Positions 1-7,974 of a DNA stretch of 64,000 nt are shown here, piece by piece (position 1 is the first letter of the stretch; each line of letters starts with the position of its first letter). The DNA is from Ignavibacteriaceae bacterium (GTDB lineage Bacteria > Bacteroidota > Ignavibacteria > Ignavibacteriales > Ignavibacteriaceae). The stretch lies in assembly GCA_013360295.1 (NCBI GenBank), contig JABWCL010000002.1:124001-188000 (forward strand). Direction: 5' to 3'. A model generated the notes under the pieces. The model saw only the letters and a list, made by a program, of their open reading frames with translations, was not told the DNA's origin and did no database searches. The position numbers and the translations under genes are program-made.

Positions 1-1
1 G

Positions 2-103
2 AAAGACGGGCATAATACGGGGATATATTCCTGGGACTATATCCAGACCCTTCTTGAAGGACAGGATGAAGGCAAAAAACAGGATTATGATAAATTAATA
101 TGA
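2..103 (+). CDS. C-terminal end of an unidentified protein (partial, starts before the window)
   Basis: The frame opens at the window edge and gives 33 residues before a TGA at 101-103. The stop overlaps the next start codon as ATGA (100-103), so the two genes are probably translationally coupled. The fragment contains a GHN followed by an aromatic-rich SWDY segment. This faintly resembles the catalytic-His end of esterase-type alpha/beta hydrolases, but it is too short to assign. The rest of the gene lies outside the window. Confidence 0.6.
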   Translation, partial: KDGHNTGIYSWDYIQTLLEGQDEGKKQDYDKLI

Positions 104-855
104 TCACCGCCGCAGAGCTGAAGAAGTATTCATCACTCCTCCGGAAAAAACTCCGGGAGGAAGAAAATCAATTTCTTATCGAGGGAGAGAAATTATTGTA
201 TGAAGCGCTCTCCGCGGGCACAGAGATAATAATCGTGATGAAACAGCTGAGTACTGACATATCCCCCGGACTCTTATCGTTACTTGCGAAAAAGAAAATT
301 CCCTTTGAAGACCTTCGCTCGGATCAGTTCAGGAAACTGACTGATACAGTCAATTCGCAGGGGATTGTCGCGGTTGTAAACTCCGCGGGAATAAAAAAGA
401 AAGATCTGAAAAAAATAGATACCCCTCTGGTGTTGTTACTGAATAATATCAGCGATCCCGGCAATATGGGCACTATTCTCCGCACTGCACTTTGGTTTGG
501 TGTTAAAGACATAATACTCAGCGGCGACTGCGTGGAGATATTCAATCCGAAAGTTGTCCGTTCTGCGATGGGAGCTCTCTTCAAACTTAATTTTTATGAG
601 CAGCACCCTGAAGAGATTGCAATAATGAAAGAAATGGGTTACAGGATCTGTGTCAGTGATATGAACGGAAAGGATGTTAATGAATTAAAAAAGCACGGGA
701 AAACCGTTCTTGTTATGAATAATGAATCGCGGGGGCCTGACCCGGTAATTCTCTGTGTGGCGGATGATATTGTATCCATCCCCGGGAAAGGCGATGCCGA
801 ATCTCTAAATGTTGCTGTATCTGCCGCGGTTTTACTTTTTGTACTGACAAATTAA
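100..855 (+). CDS. TrmH/SpoU-family RNA 2'-O-ribose methyltransferase
   Basis: This 251-residue protein has the size and layout of a SPOUT rRNA 2'-O-methyltransferase that uses S-adenosylmethionine. Residues about 5-75 match the small substrate-binding domain (FLIEGEKLLYEAL). The SpoU motifs follow: a Sx-DPGNMGTILRTA segment (about 118-130), NPKVVRSAMGALF (about 149-161), an NNESRGPDP segment (about 207-215) and SLNVAVSAAVLL near the end. The Arg in the first motif and the Asn in the last are the expected catalytic and binding residues. The target nucleotide cannot be read from sequence; 23S rRNA G2251-type or TsnR-like sites are possible. The start overlaps the preceding stop by 4 nt. Confidence 0.88.
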   Translation: MITAAELKKYSSLLRKKLREEENQFLIEGEKLLYEALSAGTEIIIVMKQLSTDISPGLLSLLAKKKIPFEDLRSDQFRKLTDTVNSQGIVAVVNSAGIKKKDLKKIDTPLVLLLNNISDPGNMGTILRTALWFGVKDIILSGDCVEIFNPKVVRSAMGALFKLNFYEQHPEEIAIMKEMGYRICVSDMNGKDVNELKKHGKTVLVMNNESRGPDPVILCVADDIVSIPGKGDAESLNVAVSAAVLLFVLTN

Positions 856-904
856 TAATTTTTCGCATATAGCGCCTTTGTTTACTGCTTCTCCGCTGCT
901 CTGA

Positions 905-2536
905 TCAGCGCAGTAAGAAAATACTATTGTTTACGTGAGCGGGATTTTTATAATAAATCTTAGCTATAGAGATAAATTCCCCTCTGCCCTTTTCTGCCGT
1001 ACTGACCATAATAGTCACAATTGAATCCTCATAATTCGCTGTCTCACTCTTTAGAACAGCGCTGGACCGCATACCGGGGAGCATAAATCTGCCTTCCTTC
1101 AACTTTAGTACTTCATAACCGTTCAATGATTGCCTTTCGATCTTTTGTCTGCTGTCAAATAGTTCACATCTCAGCATAACCCGGAGTGGCGGCGTGTCAG
1201 CACCGAGCGCAAATTCAGCTGTTTCATTTATGCCTAATTTCATCACTGCTACCCGTTCAGCCTTATCAGGAACTCCAAAAAGGTATAACGTATCCAAACG
1301 GGAAATATTCTCTGATTCAGATTTTAATAGGTTCACCTGTTCTGAATAAATCACTCCTGCCCTGTGCCAGCTATCAGAATTCAAATAACTGTACACACCT
1401 GATGAAATTATCAGTAGCGCCAGTATGACTGCGGGGAGTTTCTTTTCTGATACAGCTTTATCAATGAAATATGAAAGCGCTGTTATTAATCCGGCGGATG
1501 CAGTGAAAGGATACCATCTCATAAAAACAGGGAGTACCGGAAAGATAAAATTTATAAACCACACCGCCCCAAAGAATAAAACAAATCTCCCGCGTTTATC
1601 ATTGTGCCTTATCACGGAGTACCCCGCGTACCCTACCAGCGCTGCAGTAAGTAATATGAAAAACAAATTCAACGGTGAAAGAAATCCCTCAACCGAGATC
1701 TGCATCAGTTCCGGTGACAGGAATGAACCCGGTATATACAGCAGAAAATTAATTAACAAAGCTTTTACTGAAACACCCTGAATATGCGGAGCGGAAAAGA
1801 GATCGCTCCCGATAAAAGCGTACCGGTAAGCAAGAAGCAAAACCACCAAGATTGAGTGAAACGCGATTCCCATTACTGTCAACCGGACTTTTTTTATTTT
1901 CTCTCCGTCGTATGCAATCAAGGCTAAGAGAGGAATCAACACCCCTGCATATCCAAGTTCTTTTGATAATGCTGCCAGAAGAAATGAAAGCGCACCCCAA
2001 CCTGCGCTGAGGCTTGTTCCCTTTACCTTATCAAACGCTCCTCTCCAGCAGATAAAAGAAAGCATCAGAAAGATTGCTGCCAGAAGATCACCGTTCGCGG
2101 AAATCCACGCCGCGTTAAGTTCGTGTGACGGAACAAGGATAAAAAGTATTGCCGCGATCCCTGCTCCCCTCTCCCGTAAACCCGCCTTTAACGCTGTGAT
2201 GTATAAAAGGTATGAAGCTAACGAAAAAAGTATGAGTGTAGTAAGCCTGAAGAGATAGGGATTAAGTCCCCCAATCAGTAACTGAAATTTTAATAGTGAT
2301 TCCGTGACCGGGCGCCAGTATATTTCCCATACATTGATCGAAATAAAAGGATAAAATACTTCAGCAAGGCTCTCAGGTCGGGTTGTCCCGATGATCTGAA
2401 TATCATCGTTCATAAACCCGGTGAACAGCAACCATCCTTTTGAGATGAAAACCAAACCAAGGATTGTAAACGGAATGACTTTTCTGCCGGACAGAAAGTC
2501 CAGCCATCCGGACAAGCGGTGATTACCGGCTGACAT
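905..2536 (-). CDS. Polytopic membrane protein, GT-C-like (PMT/TMTC type)
   Basis: The 543-residue protein has about ten hydrophobic segments from residue 20 to about 400 and a soluble C-terminal part. Just after the first membrane helix it carries an acidic MNDDIQI motif. A WRPVTE segment follows in the first long loop, then repeated membrane helices with an HELNAAW loop. A DD or DE pair in the first periplasmic loop and a following WRP motif are typical of dolichol- or polyprenyl-phosphate-dependent GT-C glycosyltransferases such as TMTC-like proteins. No TPR repeats are visible. Substrate unknown. It ends 49 nt from the convergent methylase gene, and its own start lies downstream of the argF-operon terminator, so it is probably a separate transcription unit. 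Confidence 0.6.
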   Translation of the reverse strand: MSAGNHRLSGWLDFLSGRKVIPFTILGLVFISKGWLLFTGFMNDDIQIIGTTRPESLAEVFYPFISINVWEIYWRPVTESLLKFQLLIGGLNPYLFRLTTLILFSLASYLLYITALKAGLRERGAGIAAILFILVPSHELNAAWISANGDLLAAIFLMLSFICWRGAFDKVKGTSLSAGWGALSFLLAALSKELGYAGVLIPLLALIAYDGEKIKKVRLTVMGIAFHSILVVLLLAYRYAFIGSDLFSAPHIQGVSVKALLINFLLYIPGSFLSPELMQISVEGFLSPLNLFFILLTAALVGYAGYSVIRHNDKRGRFVLFFGAVWFINFIFPVLPVFMRWYPFTASAGLITALSYFIDKAVSEKKLPAVILALLIISSGVYSYLNSDSWHRAGVIYSEQVNLLKSESENISRLDTLYLFGVPDKAERVAVMKLGINETAEFALGADTPPLRVMLRCELFDSRQKIERQSLNGYEVLKLKEGRFMLPGMRSSAVLKSETANYEDSIVTIMVSTAEKGRGEFISIAKIYYKNPAHVNNSIFLLR

Positions 2537-2675
2537 ATAATCGGGTAATAAATATTTTCTTCACACTCAAATAAAAGTAATTTCCGGGAAATAATTGAAT
2601 TCTTTTTTTAATCACGCCATCTGCTTTCAGGGTTATTACGACGCGCAGAGATAACACTCGGACAGGGATCCATAA

Positions 2676-2714
2676 AAATAAAAAAGCCGCCGCGGAATTA
2701 ATTACCGCGGCGGC
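2676..2714 (-). terminator. Rho-independent terminator of the glmS-argF operon
   Basis: A perfect 10-bp GC stem (2686-2695 with 2705-2714, loop AATTAATTA) lies 19 nt after the argF stop. On the minus strand it is followed by a U-rich tract (plus-strand A run 2677-2685). Confidence 0.93.
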
Positions 2715-2733
2715 CTTCACAAATCAAAAAAGA

Positions 2734-3666
2734 TTACATTACCAATGCCATTATGGCTTTCTGTACGTGCAGCCTGTTCTCCGCTTCATCAAAAATGACG
2801 GAGTTTTCAGAGTCCGCGACTTCATTCACTACTTCATCCCCGCGATGTGCAGGTAGGCAGTGCATAAACAGGTAATCGGATTTAGCGTGTTTAACCAGTT
2901 CCGGATTCACCTGATATTTCATGAATTTCTTTTTTCTTTCCACGGCTTCCTGTTCCTGGCCCATACTAGCCCAGACGTCGGTATATACAACATCAGCGTC
3001 CCTGACAGCCTCTACCGGGTCTTCAAGTATACTGACGCTGCTGCCGAAATATTTCGCGCATTTTACCGCTTCATTAACAATTGCCGCATCCGGTTTATAA
3101 CCTGAAGGGGAAGCGATGGAAATGTGCATTCCGGTTTTGGAGCAGCCTTCAAGCAGGCTGTGAGCCATATTGTTGCCGTCGCCGATGTACGCAAGTTTCA
3201 ATCCGCGCAGTTCTCTTTTCTTCTCAAGTATGGTAAATAGGTCCGCGAGCACCTGGCACGGATGCATAAGGTCGGTCAGTCCGTTAATCACGGGGATGGA
3301 ACCAAACCTGGCGAGGTCAACAACATCCTGGTGGCTGAATGTACGGATCATAATACCGTGAAGGTAACGGGAAAGAACTTTAGCCGTATCCTCGATGGTT
3401 TCACCTCTGTTCAGTTGCAGGTCGTTAGGGCCGAAGTACATTCCTATTCCGCCGAGTTCGTAGATACCAACTTCGAATGAAACTCTCGTCCTCGTGGAAG
3501 GTTTCGCGAAGATCATTCCCAGGGTTTTTCCCTCGAGCAGGCGGTGAGGTTCGCCGGTAAGGCGCCTCTTCTTTAGTGTCTGGCTTAACTCAAAAATCTG
3601 CCATATCTCTTCGTGAGTTAAGTCGTTAATTGATATAAGGCTTTTGCCTTTCATATTTACTGCCAT
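2734..3666 (-). CDS. argF: Ornithine carbamoyltransferase
   Basis: This transferase interconverts carbamoyl phosphate plus ornithine with citrulline plus phosphate in the cytoplasm. At 310 residues it has the usual length. It shows the carbamoyl-phosphate loop STRTR (about 57-61, within FAKPSTRTRVSFE), the HPCQVLADL motif (about 135-143), DVWASMGQE (about 229-237) and the ornithine-type HCLPAHRG signature (about 268-275), which separates it from aspartate carbamoyltransferases. It is the last gene of an operon with carbamate kinase (13 nt upstream) and a COG2403 GTPase, and a strong terminator follows. With carbamate kinase as neighbour and no argininosuccinate genes in sight, a catabolic role (citrulline to carbamoyl phosphate) or a reversible one is possible. 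The direction cannot be decided from sequence. Confidence 0.95.
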   Translation of the reverse strand: MAVNMKGKSLISINDLTHEEIWQIFELSQTLKKRRLTGEPHRLLEGKTLGMIFAKPSTRTRVSFEVGIYELGGIGMYFGPNDLQLNRGETIEDTAKVLSRYLHGIMIRTFSHQDVVDLARFGSIPVINGLTDLMHPCQVLADLFTILEKKRELRGLKLAYIGDGNNMAHSLLEGCSKTGMHISIASPSGYKPDAAIVNEAVKCAKYFGSSVSILEDPVEAVRDADVVYTDVWASMGQEQEAVERKKKFMKYQVNPELVKHAKSDYLFMHCLPAHRGDEVVNEVADSENSVIFDEAENRLHVQKAIMALVM

Positions 3667-3679
3667 AAAAATTTTCCTG

Positions 3680-4621
3680 TTATTTTGTTATTCTTGTTCC
3701 GCTGTTAATATCGTTCAGTTTGTTCGATTCGGTAATTATCGAATCCTTCCCTGTGTGTTTCGTAAAATTAATTGCTGCCATCACCTTTGGTCCCATACTG
3801 CCTGATGCGAACTGGCCATCCTTATAGTGCTTCAGAGCCTGGCGGATGGACATTTTATCAATCGCCTTCTGCTCCGGTTTATGGAAGTTAATATATACCT
3901 TTGGAATATCGGTAAGTATATAAAACTCGCTTGCACCGGTTTCAATCGCGAGGAGTGCGCCGGCAAGGTCTTTATCAATAACCGCATCAATGCCATCATA
4001 AGAACCGTCTTTGTTTTTCATTACGGGTATTCCGCCGCCTCCGGAAGCGATTACGATATTGCCTTCCCGTGCCAGTTCTTTAATAATTTTTTTATTCATT
4101 ATATCCACCGGATGAGGAGAGGCAACAACTCTTCGCCAGCCGCGTTTCCTCGGATCTTCCCTGAAGACCCAGCTATTTGCGCGCGCCATGAGATCGGCCT
4201 CCTCCTTCAGGAAGAAACCGCCCACAGGTTTTGTCGGGTCCTTAAACGCGGGGTCATCAGGATCTACTTCCACCTGGGTAATAATTGTAATTACATTCTT
4301 TTTAATTTTGTTTTTCAAGAGAAGGTTTTTCAATTCCTTCTCAAGCATATAACCAATGCCCCCCTGAGAATCTGCAACGCAGATATCGAGTGGCATTTTG
4401 GGAATTTTGTAAGTACTGTAACCCGCCTCATTCCGCAGAAGAATATTTCCAACCTGCGGACCGTTGCCGTGTGTGATGATAAGATCATAGCCCTTTTTTA
4501 CAAGGGCTATTAATCCTTCACAAGTCTGGCGGGCGTTGTTCTCCTGTTCGGAAATCGTTCCCAACTGGCTGCCTCTGATTAACGCGTTCCCCCCGAGGGC
4601 AGCCACCGCGAGCTTTTTCAT
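3680..4621 (-). CDS. arcC: Carbamate kinase
   Basis: It transfers phosphate between carbamoyl phosphate and ADP, giving ATP and carbamate, or runs in reverse. The 313-residue protein belongs to the amino-acid kinase fold: the glycine-rich nucleotide loop ALGGNALIRG is at about residues 8-17, THGNGPQVGN at about 50-59, and a VIDKDLAGALLA segment at about 212-223 matches the family's ADP-binding region. The start codon overlaps the stop of the COG2403 gene by 4 nt (4618-4621), and the argF start lies 13 nt downstream, so the three are co-transcribed. An arginine deiminase gene, the usual partner in the ADI pathway, is not in the window. Confidence 0.95.
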   Translation of the reverse strand: MKKLAVAALGGNALIRGSQLGTISEQENNARQTCEGLIALVKKGYDLIITHGNGPQVGNILLRNEAGYSTYKIPKMPLDICVADSQGGIGYMLEKELKNLLLKNKIKKNVITIITQVEVDPDDPAFKDPTKPVGGFFLKEEADLMARANSWVFREDPRKRGWRRVVASPHPVDIMNKKIIKELAREGNIVIASGGGGIPVMKNKDGSYDGIDAVIDKDLAGALLAIETGASEFYILTDIPKVYINFHKPEQKAIDKMSIRQALKHYKDGQFASGSMGPKVMAAINFTKHTGKDSIITESNKLNDINSGTRITK

Positions 4622-5937
4622 ATAATTCCTTTGCGCTTCAGTACACTTTCAACCGTGTTATCGCCTATCTCCTGCAGGTCATACATAACCCTCGTTGAAG
4701 GCTTGTTGATCTTAAGGAGTTTACCTAAGTCAATCGGAGTTCCGATAAGCACCGAGTCACAATCGGTATTATTTATGGTTACTTCAAGATCCTTCATCTG
4801 TTCATCACCATAACCCATAGCAGGGAGAAGTTTACCGATACCGGGATACTTCTTATATGTTGCCGTGATGGAACTGACGGTGTAAGGACGCGGATCTATA
4901 ATTTCAGCGGCGCCGTAGTTCCAGGCTGCAATCATCGCGGCGCCGTACTCCATTTCACCGTGAGTCAACGTAGGGCCGTCTTCAACCACGAGCACGCGCT
5001 TTCCTTCGATCAGTTCAGGGTTCTCAACCTTAATCGGCGAGGCAGCTTCGATGATCTGAGCTTTAGGATTGATAGCGCGGGAATTATTTCTAACAAGCCT
5101 GATGCTGTCCGGATTAGCTGAATCAACTTTATTCAAAATGATCACATCAGCAAGGCGCATCGCGGTATTGCCCGGGTAGTAAGTCATTTCATTTCCCGGC
5201 CTGTGAGGATCAGCGACAGTAAAAATAAGATCTGATTTATAGAAAGGAATGTCGTTATTACCGCCATCCCAGATAATTACATCAGCCTCTTTTTCTGCTT
5301 CCCTGAGAATGGCTTCATAATCAACTCCTGCGTAGATTACGCCGCCGCTCACTACGTGCGGTTCGTACTCTTCACGCTCTTCGATCGTACATTTATGTTT
5401 ATCCATATCCTCAAGCGAACCAAAGCGCTGAACTTTCTGCGCGTTCAGATCGCCATAAGGCATAGGGTGACGGATAGCAACGACCTTTTTCCCGGCATCG
5501 CGAAGCACCTGGACAATCTTTCTTGAGGTCTGAGATTTACCCGACCCGGTCCTTACTGCTATAATAGAAACGACCGGTTTAGTGCTCTTTATCATTGTTT
5601 CTTCGGCACCAAGTAAACGGAAAGAGGCACCAGCAGCATTTACAATTGATGCTTTTGTCATCACATAATTGAAAGTAATATCCGAATAAGAGAAAACAAC
5701 CTCGTTAACATTGAGCTCTTTGATCAATTTAACGAGATCGCCTTCATCATATATTTTGATTCCTTTGGGATAAAACTTACCGGCGAGTTCCGGTGGATAG
5801 AGCCTGTCCTGGATGTTGGGGATTTGAGTTGCGGTGAAAGCTACTACATTATACTCTTCCTTATCACGGAAGAATACATTAAAATTATGGAAATCACGCC
5901 CTGCGGCGCCCATAATCAATACGTTTTTGCGAGTCAT
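4618..5937 (-). CDS. COG2403-type GTPase (annotated in the family as cyclic 2,3-diphosphoglycerate synthetase-like)
   Basis: The 439-residue protein has an N-terminal Rossmann-like segment starting VLIMGAAGRDFHNF (about 6-19). A P-loop follows in the middle of the chain (RTGSGKSQTSRK, about 148-159), then a Walker-B-like VIIWDGGNND (about 223-232) and an ILNKVDS motif resembling the GTPase NKxD specificity motif. These features match COG2403, a family annotated either as predicted GTPase or as cyclic 2,3-diphosphoglycerate synthetase. Its true role in bacteria is unclear. It is fused into one transcript with carbamate kinase (4-nt overlap) and sits 18 nt after glmS. The arcC-argF context suggests a link to carbamoyl phosphate or citrulline metabolism rather than thermophile osmolyte synthesis; that is inference. 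Confidence 0.8.
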   Translation of the reverse strand: MTRKNVLIMGAAGRDFHNFNVFFRDKEEYNVVAFTATQIPNIQDRLYPPELAGKFYPKGIKIYDEGDLVKLIKELNVNEVVFSYSDITFNYVMTKASIVNAAGASFRLLGAEETMIKSTKPVVSIIAVRTGSGKSQTSRKIVQVLRDAGKKVVAIRHPMPYGDLNAQKVQRFGSLEDMDKHKCTIEEREEYEPHVVSGGVIYAGVDYEAILREAEKEADVIIWDGGNNDIPFYKSDLIFTVADPHRPGNEMTYYPGNTAMRLADVIILNKVDSANPDSIRLVRNNSRAINPKAQIIEAASPIKVENPELIEGKRVLVVEDGPTLTHGEMEYGAAMIAAWNYGAAEIIDPRPYTVSSITATYKKYPGIGKLLPAMGYGDEQMKDLEVTINNTDCDSVLIGTPIDLGKLLKINKPSTRVMYDLQEIGDNTVESVLKRKGII

Positions 5938-5955
5938 AAAGATTCCTGTTAGTTG

Positions 5956-7788
5956 TTATTCGACTGTTACACTTTTAGCTAAATTCCTTGGTTGATCTAC
6001 GTTGAGCCCTTTCTTCATCGCGATGTGGTATGCGAGTAACTGCAATGGAATTACAGTAAGTATCGGCATAAGCATCCTGATGGTATCAGGGATTTTAATT
6101 ACATAATCGGCAAGATTTCCGATATGCTCATCCTGCTCACTTGCAATGGCAATAATCTTTCCTTTTCTTGCCTTTATTTCTTCTACATTCGAAATAATTT
6201 TTTCATAGGTTGAATCCTTGGGCGCGATAAAGACCACCGGCATATTCTCATCAACGAGTGCTATCGGGCCGTGCTTCATTTCCGCGGCGGGGTATCCCTC
6301 CGCGTGGATATATGAAATTTCTTTCAGTTTAAGCGCGCCTTCCAGCGCGACAGGGAAATTATATCCCCTTCCGAGGTAAAGGAAATTTTTTGAATCCTTA
6401 AAGTTTTCCGCGACTTTCTCGATATCCCTATTCAGTTCGAGGATCCGTTTTATTTTTTCCGGGATCTTCAGAAATTCATTTACTATGCTCCTGCCGTCCA
6501 CCAGGCTCATATCGCGTTTACGCGCCAGTACCAGGGTAATAAGGGCAAGCACAACAAGCTGGCTCGTAAAGGCTTTTGTGGAAGCAACGCCTATTTCCGG
6601 TCCAGCGTGGATATATACTCCGGCTTCGCTTTCGCGCGCGATAGAGCTGCCTACCACGTTACAAATACCAAGCACCAGCGCCCCTTTCCTCTTTGCCTCA
6701 CGCAGCGCGGCTAAAGAGTCGGCAGTTTCACCGCTTTGGGAAATAAATAATATGGTATCATCCGGCTGGATTATCGGATTCCTGTAACGGAATTCAGACG
6801 CGTACTCGACTTCAGTTGGAATGCGTAAAAATTGTTCAAACATATACTCACCCACTAAACCTGCGTGCCAGGAGGTGCCGCACGCGGTGATGATAAACCT
6901 TTTGGTTTTTGATATCCGGTCAAGAAGATGATCAATGCCGCCAAGTTTCGCAGTACCATCCTCATAGATAAGCCTTCCGCGCATTGAGTTCAGAACAGAT
7001 TCCGGCTGTTCCATAATCTCTTTCAGCATGAAGGTTTCATAACCTCCCCTGTCTATCTCTTCCAGGGTCATTGTAACCTGGTGAACTTCCTTCACGATAT
7101 CTTCGTCAAGTATCGTTTTTGCGACAAAACGGTCACTGTAAACTTCAGCTACTTCACCGTCCTCGATATAAACAACACGGCTTGTGTGGGCGATGAGTGC
7201 GGAAACGTCGGAAGCGACGTAATTTTCTCCTTCGCCTATCCCAATTACCAGTGGGGAACCTTTACGCGCTACTACCAGTTTTTCCGGCTCTTTATCATAC
7301 AGGATCGCGAGGCCGTATGTACCGTCAACTTCGGCTAAAGCAAGCCTGACGGATTTAAAGAGGTTAATTCCCTTTTTAAGAAAACTGTCAATCAGATGCG
7401 CGAGAACTTCAGTATCGGTCTGACTTACAAATTTATAACCCTGTTTCTGAAGGCTGATCTTAAGGGTCTGATAATTTTCTATAATTCCGTTATGGATGAG
7501 TACAAGTGATCTGTCGGTATTGTAATGAGGGTGTGCGTTAATTTCATTCGGTTCACCGTGGGTTGCCCAGCGTGTATGGCCCAGGCCTATTGTAGGGGAA
7601 TAGGAGGATTCATAGATCTTTTTTTCGAGCAGGGAGACTTTACCTTTGTTCTTGATAACATTACAGGATCCGTTCTGAATGAATCCGATTCCTGCAGAAT
7701 CATAGCCTCGGTACTCTAATCTTTTCAGCCCTTCAAGAATGACAGGAATACAGTTCTTAGAACCGATATACCCTACTATTCCGCACAT
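5956..7788 (-). CDS. glmS: Glutamine--fructose-6-phosphate aminotransferase (isomerizing)
   Basis: It makes glucosamine-6-phosphate from fructose-6-phosphate and glutamine, the first step to UDP-GlcNAc. The 610-residue protein begins MCGIVGYIG; Cys2 is the N-terminal nucleophile of the class II glutaminase domain (about 1-220, with HTRWATHG and HNGIIENY). Two SIS sugar-isomerase domains follow (SQSGETADSLAALREA and ESEAGVYIHAGPEIGVASTKAF regions). The C-terminus NLAKSVTVE matches the conserved lid ending. A GAGG-type ribosome site (GAGGTTTT before ATG) supports the start. I saw no glmS ribozyme in the 186 nt upstream. Leading an operon with carbamate kinase and ornithine carbamoyltransferase is unusual. 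UDP-GlcNAc made from its product would also feed cell-wall and exopolysaccharide synthesis. Confidence 0.97.
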   Translation of the reverse strand: MCGIVGYIGSKNCIPVILEGLKRLEYRGYDSAGIGFIQNGSCNVIKNKGKVSLLEKKIYESSYSPTIGLGHTRWATHGEPNEINAHPHYNTDRSLVLIHNGIIENYQTLKISLQKQGYKFVSQTDTEVLAHLIDSFLKKGINLFKSVRLALAEVDGTYGLAILYDKEPEKLVVARKGSPLVIGIGEGENYVASDVSALIAHTSRVVYIEDGEVAEVYSDRFVAKTILDEDIVKEVHQVTMTLEEIDRGGYETFMLKEIMEQPESVLNSMRGRLIYEDGTAKLGGIDHLLDRISKTKRFIITACGTSWHAGLVGEYMFEQFLRIPTEVEYASEFRYRNPIIQPDDTILFISQSGETADSLAALREAKRKGALVLGICNVVGSSIARESEAGVYIHAGPEIGVASTKAFTSQLVVLALITLVLARKRDMSLVDGRSIVNEFLKIPEKIKRILELNRDIEKVAENFKDSKNFLYLGRGYNFPVALEGALKLKEISYIHAEGYPAAEMKHGPIALVDENMPVVFIAPKDSTYEKIISNVEEIKARKGKIIAIASEQDEHIGNLADYVIKIPDTIRMLMPILTVIPLQLLAYHIAMKKGLNVDQPRNLAKSVTVE

Positions 7789-7974
7789 AAAACCTCAAAA
7801 ATTGATAAATTTAAATTTACGGAATTTGGCCAGATTAATAAAGAAATTTCGGCATACCGGATGGGGAAAATGAATTCTCCATAATTTTTAATTGGAAATA
7901 AACAGAGGTTTTGAGGCTGAACCATTAATTATAGAGCCTCAGATGGAGAGAGAACCTTCAGAAAATTCGTGCAA

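Noticed and set aside
2523-2720. 65-residue minus-strand frame ahead of the GT-C gene
   Set aside because: Its start lies in the argF terminator hairpin, its codons have no recognisable protein pattern, and it overlaps the real gene start.
3827-4513. 228-residue plus-strand frame opposite carbamate kinase
   Set aside because: It is antisense to a clear, motif-complete arcC gene and has no ribosome site or family pattern.
7912-7941. Hairpin TGAGGCT/AGCCTCA after the STAS protein gene as a terminator
   Set aside because: The stem is real but has a 16-nt loop and no T run on the minus strand, so I do not call it a terminator.
7789-7974. glmS ribozyme or riboswitch in the leader of glmS
   Set aside because: No conserved ribozyme core was seen in the 186-nt leader; the ribozyme is mainly known from Gram-positive bacteria.
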